A stretch of DNA of 30,188 bases from a virus. The notes under the pieces are model-generated. The model searched no databases. It was given only the letters and a program-made list of their open reading frames with translations, and was not told the origin of the DNA. This document shows positions 16,531 through 22,350 of the stretch, piece after piece (the stretch's first letter is position 1; each line of letters starts with the position of its first letter). A program made the translations under genes and the position numbers. The stretch covers positions 1-30,188 of IMG/VR virus record IMGVR_UViG_3300024333_000019; one strand, written 5' to 3'.

Positions 16531-16767
16531 TCAAAAGTCTTTATCTCTTAATAAATAAAATCCTTCGGCGAGTTTTATTCCAATCGGTTTTTGCATTTCA
16601 CTCACGGTGTCATAGTCTCCCTCGTCATACCAATCACCGTGGTGAGCAAAACAACAGCATTTATATCCTACTGGATGTCCACAATTCTTTTTCCCTTTTG
16701 GTTTTGGTCGTTTATAGTCGCAAGTTGAATTGGAAACCTCTGGATCATACTCTGGATCCTCTCTCAC
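16531..16767 (-). CDS. Cys/His-rich small protein
   Basis: From GTG 16767, which overlaps the DUF1064 gene stop as GTGA, the product is 78 residues; an in-frame ATG at 16830 would add 21. It contains CDYKRPKPKGKKNCGHPVGYKCCCFAHHGDW, a dense Cys/His cluster that could bind zinc, followed by EMQKPIGIKLAEGFYLL. I see no strong ribosome-binding site at either start, so the start is uncertain. No family is recognised. Confidence 0.5.
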   Translation of the reverse strand: MREDPEYDPEVSNSTCDYKRPKPKGKKNCGHPVGYKCCCFAHHGDWYDEGDYDTVSEMQKPIGIKLAEGFYLLRDKDF

Positions 16768-17111
16768 ACGATCACCATGTACGGAATTTTTGGATTGTTT
16801 GCCTCGAAGATTTTCCGTTTCAGATCCCAAAGCGCGTAGGCCGCGCCATCCTGATACCCTTTTACCTCATGAACCTCGAGCGATCCGTCAAGGTTTTCTA
16901 CGAGGAAATCGACAACGTGCGAGCAAACCTTTCGCCCATCGCAGTAAAGATCGTATGAAACCTGTCTTTTGAATCCCTTGATCTTTTGGCTCGGGTCCTC
17001 CGCTCGACACAAAATCTTTAAAGTCTGATAATACAGCGCCTCCTTCTTCGAGTGGAACCGGATCCCGTCCACGACAGTCGTCTGCGCGTTGAACTTGTTC
17101 TGCCGCGGCAT
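16764..17111 (-). CDS. DUF1064-type nuclease-like phage protein
   Basis: The product, 115 residues from ATG 17111, begins MPRQNKFNAQTTVVDGIRFHSKKEALYYQTLKIL. It continues with RQVSYDLYCDGRKVCSHVVDFLVENLDGSLEVHEVKG and LKRKIFEAN. This is the DUF1064 pattern: N-K-(Y/F)-x-A, S-K-x-E-A, then D-F and E-V-K-G, an order like a PD-(D/E)xK nuclease (E, D, ExK). Such proteins lie in phage replication or accessory regions and may be resolvases or endonucleases, but activity is unproven. In-frame ATGs at 17120, 17138 and 17150 exist. The family N-terminus favours 17111, though its AAGGA lies about 11 nt upstream. Confidence 0.78.
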   Translation of the reverse strand: MPRQNKFNAQTTVVDGIRFHSKKEALYYQTLKILCRAEDPSQKIKGFKRQVSYDLYCDGRKVCSHVVDFLVENLDGSLEVHEVKGYQDGAAYALWDLKRKIFEANNPKIPYMVIV

Positions 17112-17182
17112 GAAAATCATGTTCCTTCTCCGAACCATACACCACCCCATTTTCTTTTTTTAAGCTCCCGCGCTCGATCTGC

Positions 17183-17359
17183 CTACGCCTCCGGATTGCC
17201 GGCGCGTGCGTCGGTTGCTCGATTCTCGGTTTGCATCGGTTCATTTTTAATCTCCTTGTATTCTGAAAAACGGATACACTCGTCGCAAACTTTACCCCGG
17301 GCCGCGCACTCTCTCAGGCAGATCCCAGTCCTGTAGTTCCCCCGCGTTTTAGGCCCCAT
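17183..17359 (-). CDS. 58-aa cysteine-rich small protein
   Basis: A short frame starting at ATG 17359 (AAAGGA upstream) encodes 58 residues beginning MGPKTRGNYRTGICLRECA and containing KVCDECIRFSEYKE. The C-x3-C and C-x2-C arrangement suggests a zinc knuckle. The tail is hydrophilic. Its start overlaps the stop of the preceding 112-aa gene by 11 nt. An AAGGAG inside it precedes an ATG at 17244 in another frame, discussed among the rejected items. Function unknown. Confidence 0.55.
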   Translation of the reverse strand: MGPKTRGNYRTGICLRECAARGKVCDECIRFSEYKEIKNEPMQTENRATDARAGNPEA

Positions 17360-17687
17360 GCTTATCCTTTCTGCTTTGTGATTTTCCCTTTAAGACATCC
17401 TTGAATCTCATCAAGGCTTGGGGAGGGTCATCTTTATCTCCTTTTGTTATCAGTTCGTGGATGGCATTTTCCAAGTCATCTATGGCTCGGTTATATCCAA
17501 TAAGCTCCCCAAGAACTTGCTCTCCATCGTTTTCAAGAACCCAGTCTTTGATAATTATTTTTCTTGTTAAAAGTTTTTCCAAGCTCGGCGCAATCGGCTC
17601 GTAAGAATGATTATAACCCATAGGAGATTTGCTTTCCTTTAAAACACATCTTGTATTACATAGTGGACACTTCACGATGTCGCTCAT
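17349..17687 (-). CDS. Hypothetical protein with N-terminal CxxC
   Basis: The 112-residue product has KCPLCNTRC near the N-terminus, then a helical acidic body (LEKLLTRKIIIKDWVLENDG, RAIDDLENAIHELITKGD) and a basic tail. The single short cysteine cluster may be half of a zinc site. The ATG overlaps the stop of the 59-aa gene by 4 nt. No function is recognised. Confidence 0.6.
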   Translation of the reverse strand: MSDIVKCPLCNTRCVLKESKSPMGYNHSYEPIAPSLEKLLTRKIIIKDWVLENDGEQVLGELIGYNRAIDDLENAIHELITKGDKDDPPQALMRFKDVLKGKSQSRKDKHGA

Positions 17688-17863
17688 TTTGGGTTCCTCA
17701 AGATATCAAGAAGCGATTCGCACCTAGAAATCACAAGCTCATCGTCGTGCAAGATATACCTTAAATGTTGAATTACATCTTCAACCCTTAAAAGACTTCC
17801 CTTTGGTTTTTCTTCAATTCCATAGGCAACGATTGAATATCTTTTTATGATGGGGTCGCTCAT
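17684..17863 (-). CDS. 59-aa hypothetical protein
   Basis: The frame MSDPIIKRYSIVAYGIEEKP... runs 59 residues and ends LLDILRNPK. It starts by ATGA overlap with the upstream gene and ends by ATGA overlap with the downstream one, so its reality rests on the operon geometry. The second half looks helical (EDVIQHLRYILHDDELVISRCESLL). No family is recognised. Confidence 0.6.
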   Translation of the reverse strand: MSDPIIKRYSIVAYGIEEKPKGSLLRVEDVIQHLRYILHDDELVISRCESLLDILRNPK

Positions 17864-18030
17864 AACTCCTCCAACTTTAACTTAATAATCTTAAAATGCT
17901 TTTTTGAAAATGCGCCCCGCAGGGATAAGGCAAGAAATGTTTGTGGGGCAATTCTCACAATATCTTTTTTGCGTTTATCGAAAATTGCAACTGAAGTTCC
18001 TGTCCACTTTTTCTTCTTCGTGTTAGGCAT
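17860..18030 (-). CDS. Small basic hypothetical protein
   Basis: From ATG 18030 (GGGAGG upstream; an in-frame ATG at 18042 is the alternative) the product is 56 residues, strongly basic at both ends (MPNTKKKKWTG, KKHFKIIKLKLEEL) with a central VAIFDKRKKDIVRIAPQTFLAL strand-rich part. Nucleic-acid binding is possible on charge alone. It is coupled by ATGA to the next gene. Confidence 0.55.
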   Translation of the reverse strand: MPNTKKKKWTGTSVAIFDKRKKDIVRIAPQTFLALSLRGAFSKKHFKIIKLKLEEL

Positions 18031-18379
18031 GTTCCCTCCCAAGCATCATCGCTCGATAATCGGATGCGTTCTTAATCGCTTCCTCTTTTGTCTCGCCCAT
18101 AGAATAATAATCACCAACAACATCTTCTCCTTTTGAATTTTCAAGCCGAGCGTCCCATTTCTTACATTCTGAAACCTTACCCGTCTTTTTATTGATTCGG
18201 CAAAACCATGAGTATACCTTTGGCTTTCCAGAGTTCAGTTCCCACTCTTCGACTTCTGCTGAATCATATCCGCCACCATTTATTGCCTTGGCGCAGAACT
18301 CAGCCGATTCTTTGTTGTCATAAATTGCTTCGATGTGATAATCTGAATATGAACCCTTTGTTACGACATAGACTTTCAT
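18023..18379 (-). CDS. KVYVVTKGSYSDYHIE-type small phage protein
   Basis: The 118-residue product begins MKVYVVTKGSYSDYHIEAIYDNKESAEFCA, a pattern shared by small uncharacterised proteins of many phages and bacteria in which a YVV-x-x-G-x-YSDY strand-turn leads an alpha/beta domain. A WELNSGKPKVYSWFCRI segment and a helical C-terminus (ETKEEAIKNASDYRAMMLG) follow. AAGGA precedes the ATG. Its function is unknown. Confidence 0.68.
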   Translation of the reverse strand: MKVYVVTKGSYSDYHIEAIYDNKESAEFCAKAINGGGYDSAEVEEWELNSGKPKVYSWFCRINKKTGKVSECKKWDARLENSKGEDVVGDYYSMGETKEEAIKNASDYRAMMLGREHA

Positions 18380-18398
18380 AACTTATCCTTTCGGTTGA

Positions 18399-18509
18399 TT
18401 AACTCCCCAAAACCTTCCACGCAATCCACGCCCCAAGCCCGAATAATCCCCCGAAAACTATCGGGAGTATCACCGCCAACAGAATGAATTTATAATCCTC
18501 TTTTTCCAT
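18399..18509 (-). CDS. 36-aa single-span membrane protein
   Basis: ATG 18509 follows GAGG and encodes MEKEDYKFILLAVILPIVF and then a glycine-rich span ending IAWKVLGS. The charged start followed by one ~22-residue hydrophobic span is that of a tiny inner-membrane protein. A holin- or superinfection-type role is possible but cannot be shown from so short a sequence. Confidence 0.6.
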   Translation of the reverse strand: MEKEDYKFILLAVILPIVFGGLFGLGAWIAWKVLGS

Positions 18510-18516
18510 AGTTCCC

Positions 18517-19317
18517 TCATTCCTTGATTAACTTCATCATTGATTTAATTGCCGCTGGTCTTGACCATGATCTGACAAATTGCTTCCATTCCCGACTATA
18601 TTGAATTGAGTTATCTCTATCCTTATACAGTTGTGCAAAAGGAAGAAATCCAAGTTCAAACACTCTTTTCAATCTCGCCTTCTCTTCAACCATGTCTTTA
18701 CCACAAAGCACATAACATTGAAGATGATTCCTTGTAAAATCTTTAAGCATTGGGGCAACTCGTTCCAGCCCCTTAATTGCGTTCTTATGATCACAAGCAA
18801 AGAACATCCGTTTTAACCTAAGTGACTTTAAATCATCAACTTTTTCTTGGGTTAATCTACTCGCTTCCATCCCCCCAGTAAACTCTACAGCCTTTTGCTT
18901 CCTAAGCATAGACATCACAAGTGACCAATGACGTTCTGAGGTGGCAAGAATATTGTTGTCCTGAATAATATTTCCTTCTGGAAACTCATCAAATTCAATT
19001 AACTCTCCCTTGTTTACTTGGCAGAAAGAACACTTATTGGGACAACCCCGGCTAGTGATTGTCACACCTTTTTTAAGGTACATTCCAGAAACGAAGGGTT
19101 CTTTGCTTTCACCATTAACAGCCACTCCGCCGACAATAACCTTTCCTTTCTCACTCCACTCAGATGCCAATCTATCAACCTTCGGCAAATCCCAAGTAAA
19201 TGTCACGCTAATATGAACCTCGTCATAATCAGGCGTGAATAGGGCAGGGGTATCAAAATAAGCGTGTTCATCTGTTGGGCTAAGACTCGTTCTTGTTGGA
19301 AAAACTCTTGCGATCAT
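18517..19317 (-). CDS. Radical SAM protein
   Basis: The 266-residue product carries TSRGCPNKCSFCQ with C92, C96 and C99, the CxxxCxxC triad that binds the [4Fe-4S] cluster cleaving SAM. It is followed by IIQDNNILATSERHW, VEFTGGMEASRLTQE and a C-terminal DFTRNHLQCYVLCG region consistent with a partial TIM barrel. A short N-terminal region (VIVGGVAVNGE) precedes the core and may be a vestigial B12-binding-like part, as in B12-binding radical SAM enzymes. The reaction and substrate are unknown. AAGGA precedes the ATG. Its neighbours are small phage genes, none obviously a partner. Confidence 0.85.
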   Translation of the reverse strand: MIARVFPTRTSLSPTDEHAYFDTPALFTPDYDEVHISVTFTWDLPKVDRLASEWSEKGKVIVGGVAVNGESKEPFVSGMYLKKGVTITSRGCPNKCSFCQVNKGELIEFDEFPEGNIIQDNNILATSERHWSLVMSMLRKQKAVEFTGGMEASRLTQEKVDDLKSLRLKRMFFACDHKNAIKGLERVAPMLKDFTRNHLQCYVLCGKDMVEEKARLKRVFELGFLPFAQLYKDRDNSIQYSREWKQFVRSWSRPAAIKSMMKLIKE

Positions 19318-19320
19318 TTT

Positions 19321-19560
19321 TTATTCCTTGATTAACTTCTTGTTAATTGCGTCAACTTCTGCGTATATCCTGTCCTTGGCTGGGTTATCCATCTTTTTCC
19401 GATGTAATTCCATGTGATGAAGTCTGCAAAGCCAGCGAACACTCAACTTCTTTGAATAATCATCGTGGTGTCCTTCCGTTTTGAGATTTCCACAAACCTC
19501 GCTCTGCTTTTTTATCGCAAAGGTCTGCGGCGTGAGAGCATTTCTTTTCCCAATCTTCTT
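19321..19560 (-). pseudogene. HNH/zinc-type 'EGHHDDYSKKLSVRWLCRLHH' fragment
   Basis: A frame open from just after a TAA (19561-19563) to TAA 19321-19323 encodes EVCGNLKTEGHHDDYSKKL and then SVRWLCRLHHMELHR. This is the signature of small phage zinc/HNH-like proteins (C-x2-C...HHxDYSKPLxVxWLCxxCH/HH). The usual first cysteine is replaced by Ser. No ATG or GTG with a ribosome-binding site precedes the motif; the only in-frame ATGs are inside it or later. The frame overlaps the end of the 105-aa gene by 101 nt and is shifted by +1, with an A6 run near 19507-19514. It is either a decayed gene or the product of frameshifting from the upstream gene. Confidence 0.5.
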
Positions 19561-19777
19561 TTAACCCACGCTCATATCCTTCCTTCTCCCCATGCCGATA
19601 TCCTTCGTGATAAGTTTCATTGGGAGGACGGTTGAGGATTTCTTCTTTGCCACGCTCATATTGAGCGGTGAGGGCTTGCTCGATTCTGACTTTAAAATCG
19701 GTTGTTACACGAATACCCCTATAAGACACTTCATAATCCTTGATGATTTCTTCCGCAATCTCTCTTGCGCTTTTCAT
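19460..19777 (-). CDS. Hypothetical helical protein
   Basis: From ATG 19777 (AAGGAG upstream, and free of overlap with the preceding gene, unlike the ATG at 19846) the product is 105 residues. It begins MKSAREIAEEIIKDYEV, is predominantly helical, and has a charged Tyr/Glu/Gly-rich repeat-like stretch (YHEGYRHGEKEGYERGLKED) and a C-x6-C pair near the end. No family is recognised. Its C-terminal codons share sequence with the HNH-like frame at 19321-19560. Confidence 0.6.
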   Translation of the reverse strand: MKSAREIAEEIIKDYEVSYRGIRVTTDFKVRIEQALTAQYERGKEEILNRPPNETYHEGYRHGEKEGYERGLKEDWEKKCSHAADLCDKKAERGLWKSQNGRTPR

Positions 19778-19782
19778 ATCAG

Positions 19783-20001
19783 TTATCTCCTTGGCAAGGT
19801 CTTTGTCGCAGTAGTCCCGTTCAATCTGTCCCAAACCCATTTCCAATCACACTCCGAATCATCAAGAATCTCTTCACCATCATCCTTCACAAGCCGATGC
19901 TCAAGCCAAAGAGCATCATTATCGACACGGATGACGAACTGTTCCATGCCCCGTTCCGTGTTCTCGGTTCTGATTACTTTCTCTCCAGCGATTATTCTCA
20001 T
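19783..20001 (-). CDS. 72-aa hypothetical protein
   Basis: The product begins MRIIAGEKVIRTENTERGME and is acidic with several Trp (DSECDWKWVWDRLNG). AGGAG stands 6 nt before the ATG. It ends 6 nt before the next gene's start. It could be a small regulatory or inhibitory protein, but no motif supports a function. Confidence 0.6.
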   Translation of the reverse strand: MRIIAGEKVIRTENTERGMEQFVIRVDNDALWLEHRLVKDDGEEILDDSECDWKWVWDRLNGTTATKTLPRR

Positions 20002-20028
20002 AACGCGCTCCTCTCAGGTTAAAGTTGC

Positions 20029-20622
20029 TTATCTATTTCTTACAAAACACATCTCAGTAGCTTTTTTTTTGGAACAATGAAACACAAATCTATAAATCCT
20101 TTTTATTTTTACAACGTCAAGAAGTGTCGGAAGAATCCACTCCCGAAGCCCCCAATCAGTAATTTGTCCTACCACATCACCAATCGTAGGTATTCCACGA
20201 TAAAAAGTGTAAAAATGTTGCTCAGAAATTCCATTAAGACAGTTCACTCCAACGATTGGAAAGGTAAAAACAATTAGTCCATTGTCTTTTATCATCTCAA
20301 AAACCAATGGGAAAAATTTATCTGGATATCCATAGCTATCAATATCAATGATGTCGTATTTTTTTCTATCAGCCCTGAGTTGATAAATAGCATCGAAAGA
20401 ACTTCCAAATTGCTCCTTTGTCATTGCCGTAACTGTGCAATCCAACCCGGTATAAAATTCTGTTAAATTTCCCTTTCCGGCAAAAACTTCAAGAACATCG
20501 CTTCCAGACTGGATGAACTTTTCAAGTTGTGCAATTTTTTCTTTTGGATGGTGGTAATCGTCATCGTTTAATCCTTGTTTTAGCCTTGTTTTTTTATGCG
20601 ATTCTGCTGAATGTCCAGTCAT
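20029..20622 (-). CDS. Class I SAM-dependent methyltransferase-like protein
   Basis: The 197-residue product shows SDVLEVFAGKGNLTEFY (motif I, residues 41-57), TVTAMTKEQFG (motif II region), KYDIIDIDSYGYPDKFF (post-I/motif IV-like, D-x-D-x-x-G-x-P) and DNGLIVFTFP. The D-x-D-x-x-G-x-P element resembles the catalytic region of some RNA/DNA N-methyltransferases such as Trm1-like enzymes, but this is only a similarity. The ATG follows GGAG. The gene begins 25 nt after the structured element at 20647-20722, which would lie in its leader RNA. Confidence 0.72.
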   Translation of the reverse strand: MTGHSAESHKKTRLKQGLNDDDYHHPKEKIAQLEKFIQSGSDVLEVFAGKGNLTEFYTGLDCTVTAMTKEQFGSSFDAIYQLRADRKKYDIIDIDSYGYPDKFFPLVFEMIKDNGLIVFTFPIVGVNCLNGISEQHFYTFYRGIPTIGDVVGQITDWGLREWILPTLLDVVKIKRIYRFVFHCSKKKATEMCFVRNR

Positions 20623-20646
20623 TTCATCTCACTCCTCTCAAGTGTT

Positions 20647-20722
20647 CCTTTGGCGGCTCGGTTGCTTACGCTCCCTAGCACCGATAATCTCAGACGTCAT
20701 TATCGGGAGACACCACCAAAGG
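20647..20722 (-). ncRNA. Structured leader-type element A
   Basis: CCTTTGGTGG (plus 20713-20722) pairs with CCGCCAAAGG (20647-20656) as a 10-bp closing stem with one G-U. Inside, CCGATAAT/ATTATCGG makes an 8-bp hairpin with a 10-nt loop, and CTCCC/GGGAG offers a competing outer stem. The minus-strand motifs GGTGT after the 5' arm and CGAGCC before the 3' arm recur in elements B and C. It lies between the 53-aa gene stop and the methyltransferase start, so it may be a cis-regulatory leader or a small RNA. It has no tRNA T-loop. Confidence 0.5.
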
Positions 20723-20732
20723 TTCCTACAAG

Positions 20733-20894
20733 TTACTTAGTAAACATCTCCTTCGGATACCAACCGGAAGAAACATAGGTTAGTCCATTGTTGACTGCAT
20801 TTGTCTCAGTTGTTTTTTGATAATCGCACCCTCTCCATATAGCACAACAAATAACAATGCCAACGACGATGGCGATAACTTTTTCTGTGCTCAT
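20733..20894 (-). CDS. 53-aa membrane or secreted miniprotein
   Basis: ATG 20894 has AAGGAG upstream and encodes MSTEKVIAIVVGIVICCAIW, a hydrophobic span with two cysteines, followed by RGCDYQ and a polar tail ending YPKEMFTK. It reads as a signal-anchor or small membrane protein. CDYQ after the span could be a membrane-proximal cysteine, though a lipobox is not convincing. Function is unknown. Confidence 0.6.
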   Translation of the reverse strand: MSTEKVIAIVVGIVICCAIWRGCDYQKTTETNAVNNGLTYVSSGWYPKEMFTK

Positions 20895-21232
20895 CTTTTC
20901 TCCTTTGTTTGTTGTTGAATATTCCTACGGAATGGCTCGGCAGAAGGCATTGGCCATTTGACTTTCCGACCCGTCTGCACGGTACGTTGAGCAGCATAGC
21001 TCGGTTGGGATTGTCGCCACGAGCCATCCGTAAGAAATTGGTGGGGAAGGCAGGATTCGATACCTGCATAAGCACTAATTGCTGAGAGTTCTATGTACCG
21101 CCTCATCTTTTGAGCATTTGGCGACTGCGCCCTACAGCCTAGTTCATCTTGGTGCTTATCTCCAAAAGGAGGAGCGGACTTTCTGAGCATCAGCAATCGT
21201 TTTGTAGCGTCTATCTTCCGCCACTTCCCCAT
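20891..21232 (-). CDS. Doubtful 113-codon frame over the structured RNA region
   Basis: A frame starting MGKWRKIDATKRLLMLRKSA and ending by ATGA overlap with the 53-aa gene is open for 113 codons. It runs straight across two near-perfect inverted-repeat structures (21039-21230 and 20922-21036). It lacks a close ribosome-binding site, with only AGGA about 14 nt upstream, and shows no domain. I keep it because the length and ATGA geometry could be real. The base-pairing pattern is better explained by RNA structure. Confidence 0.25.
   Translation of the reverse strand: MGKWRKIDATKRLLMLRKSAPPFGDKHQDELGCRAQSPNAQKMRRYIELSAISAYAGIESCLPHQFLTDGSWRQSQPSYAAQRTVQTGRKVKWPMPSAEPFRRNIQQQTKEKR
20922..21036 (-). 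ncRNA. Structured element C with 17-bp closing stem
   Basis: TTCTTACGGATGGCTCG (plus 21020-21036) pairs with CGAGCCATTCCGTAGGAA (20922-20939) over about 17 bp with one bulged base and one G-U. The enclosed 80 nt contain smaller pairings such as CTGC/GCAG and GGC/GCC. On the minus strand the arms share GGATGG and (G)AGCCATTC with element B and AGCC with element A. It sits 28 nt before the start of the 53-aa gene and directly abuts element D. It is either part of a tandem RNA set or an mRNA leader. Confidence 0.5.
21039..21230 (-). ncRNA. tRNA-like element with CCA end and large insert
   Basis: On the minus strand GGGGAAG-TG-GCGGAAGATAGACGC opens like a bacterial tRNA acceptor strand, positions 8-9 and a short D-arm (GCG/CGC). 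The element closes with GCAGG-TATCGAAT-CCTGC (T-arm-like, loop one base longer than the usual TTCGAAT), CTTCCCC (7-bp acceptor complement), A and CCA. GATTGCTGA/TCAGCAATT (9 bp, one G-U) sits where an anticodon arm would be, but about 100 nt are inserted in its loop. No anticodon can be assigned. It is a degenerate, insertion-bearing or tRNA-mimic RNA, and not a standard tRNA or tmRNA. Confidence 0.45.
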
Positions 21233-21244
21233 GTTAAAGAACAG

Positions 21245-21319
21245 TCCTGCGAATGGCTAGCAGGTTGCATCTGCATATAGCTTTGTTCCCCTCGCTAGGA
21301 GGGCACACCATCCGCAGGA
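21245..21319 (-). ncRNA. Structured element B with 12-bp closing stem
   Basis: TCCTGCGGATGG (plus 21308-21319) pairs with CCATTCGCAGGA (21245-21256) over 12 bp with one G-U. The interior holds CCCTC-CTAGC-GAGGG and a GCTA...GCAG/CTGC...TAGC stem. The CTAGC loop of the first can also pair with GCTAG in the second, a possible kissing interaction. It fills the 86-nt gap between the replication-protein gene and element D. Its arms resemble element C. Confidence 0.5.
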
Positions 21320-21326
21320 AATCATG

Positions 21327-21968
21327 TTAAAAACACCAACACTTTTTACCGTCTGGAAGTTTTCCAGTTCCATTGCAAGCACTACAGGATCCGCTTGGTT
21401 TCCTTTCGGTGTGGACATACGCGGCCACCGGCCTCTCTACGCGGTTCAACCAATTTACAAATCTCCGCTCCGTCACATGATACTTTCTTACCTCACACCA
21501 CGCCTTACATTTTCCAAATTCTCTGTCAACATCGATCCCTTTGTATGTCGGGTTTGTTTTGAGTTTTTCAAAGAAATGCCCGTTGTTCCCGATCTTTTCC
21601 TTCTCCTTCTCTTTCTTATTCTCCTTCTTCTTCTCTTCTAGGAACCTATTGGGCAATATCTCACTTTCGTAAGTAGGCGAATTTAAAAGACTTAAAGTTT
21701 TGTAGTTACCATCCTCAGAGCACTTTAGCTTCGGAAATCGTTGCAAAAGTGTATCAATGGCGTGTTTTACAAGGTGTTTGCGCGTCTTTATACCGTATCT
21801 TAGACGGTAGTATCGCGGGTCCACCGGCGCTTGATGGTGGGTCATGTGGCAGGTGTAAATTATCAAAACATACATCAATTTTTCAAAGTCTGAGCAATCC
21901 AAAACCCACCTTGGGTCGGAGCCAAGTTCTTCCGTTAAAGGAGCAAACCTACCTTTTATCCGAGCCAT
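21327..21968 (-). CDS. Replication initiator/helicase-loader-like protein
   Basis: From ATG 21968 (GGGAGG upstream; a longer frame to 22013 lacks one) the product is 213 residues. The N-terminus is a winged-helix-like segment (DPRWVLDCSDFEKLMYVLIIYTC, RYGIKTRKHLVKHAIDTLLQ). A highly charged Lys/Glu linker follows (EEKKKENKKEKEKEK). The C-terminal part has YKGIDVDREFGKCKAWCEVRKYHVTERRFVNWLNRV, typical of phage replication or primosome-loader proteins. A zinc-knuckle tail CSACNGTGKLPDGKKCWC closes it. It probably recruits the host helicase or marks the origin. It lies with recT and the exonuclease. An exact family was not confirmed. Confidence 0.7.
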   Translation of the reverse strand: MARIKGRFAPLTEELGSDPRWVLDCSDFEKLMYVLIIYTCHMTHHQAPVDPRYYRLRYGIKTRKHLVKHAIDTLLQRFPKLKCSEDGNYKTLSLLNSPTYESEILPNRFLEEKKKENKKEKEKEKIGNNGHFFEKLKTNPTYKGIDVDREFGKCKAWCEVRKYHVTERRFVNWLNRVERPVAAYVHTERKPSGSCSACNGTGKLPDGKKCWCF

Positions 21969-22251
21969 TTTCGAGCCTCCCATTTTTTGAGGCGTTACAC
22001 CTAAAGCAAACACACCTTAGGTTTGAGGGTTCGTCTAAACCTCCGGCAACTCTAGGAATAATGTGATCTATGCTCGCGTAATACTTGACCGGTTGCCACC
22101 AATCGTGGCTTATTAAAAAATCTTCCCACTCTTGCGGCTCTTTCACCCTTCTCTGAAAAGACCAAACCTCGATTCCGCACATAGAGCATTTGTATTCGGC
22201 TTTTTTAAAAATTTCTTCCCTTTTTTTATTAAAACATCCTTTCCACTTCAT
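21949..22251 (-). CDS. HNH endonuclease
   Basis: The 100-residue product contains CSMCG near residue 22 and ASIDHIIPRVAGGLDEPSNLRCVCFRCNASK, the HNH beta-beta-alpha-metal core (DH, then N, then C-x2-C-x2-N) with paired zinc cysteines. Such small free-standing HNH enzymes are common in phages, as homing endonucleases or accessory nucleases in packaging or replication. It overlaps the following gene by 20 nt. A weak GGGTGA lies before the ATG, which follows the structured element at 22270-22346. Confidence 0.85.
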   Translation of the reverse strand: MKWKGCFNKKREEIFKKAEYKCSMCGIEVWSFQRRVKEPQEWEDFLISHDWWQPVKYYASIDHIIPRVAGGLDEPSNLRCVCFRCNASKNGRLENGSDKR

Positions 22252-22269
22252 AAGTCACCCAATTATTGC

Positions 22270-22346
22270 TCCCGCCTCAGGCGCGGACGGACCAAGGAGA
22301 ACCGCCCCGGATCGGTCCTATGAAAACCGAGCGCCGTTTAGCGGGA
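22270..22346 (-). other. GC-rich structured spacer before the HNH gene
   Basis: The 99-nt gap between recT and the HNH gene contains nested pairing on the minus strand: TCCCGC/GCGGGA (6 bp) outside, GGCGC/GCGCC (5 bp) inside, and a TCGGT/ACCGA hairpin. The remaining segment can form GGACC/GGTCC. It is much more GC-rich than its neighbours. It could be a terminator-like or cis-regulatory RNA. No known riboswitch consensus was recognised. Confidence 0.4.
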
Positions 22347-22350
22347 AGCA

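Noticed and set aside
16888-17244. A 118-codon frame starting at ATG 17244 behind a strong AAGGAG
   Set aside because: It overlaps the conserved DUF1064 gene almost completely in another frame and has no domain. The ribosome-binding site is interesting, but a conserved protein in the other frame outweighs it.
21039-21230. tmRNA
   Set aside because: It ends in a T-arm and CCA, but it is only about 190 nt, lacks the conserved tmRNA 5' end and has no visible tag peptide.
20647-21319. Integron attC sites
   Set aside because: The long imperfect hairpins suggested attC, but the RYYYAAC / GTTRRRY core sites are not present at the ends and no integrase is encoded here.
16531-22346. A CRISPR array or tRNA array in the spacer-rich region
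   Set aside because: No direct repeats of 20-40 nt at regular spacing were found. The repeats at 20.6-21.3 kb are inverted within each element and are not spacer-separated direct repeats. No standard tRNA could be folded.
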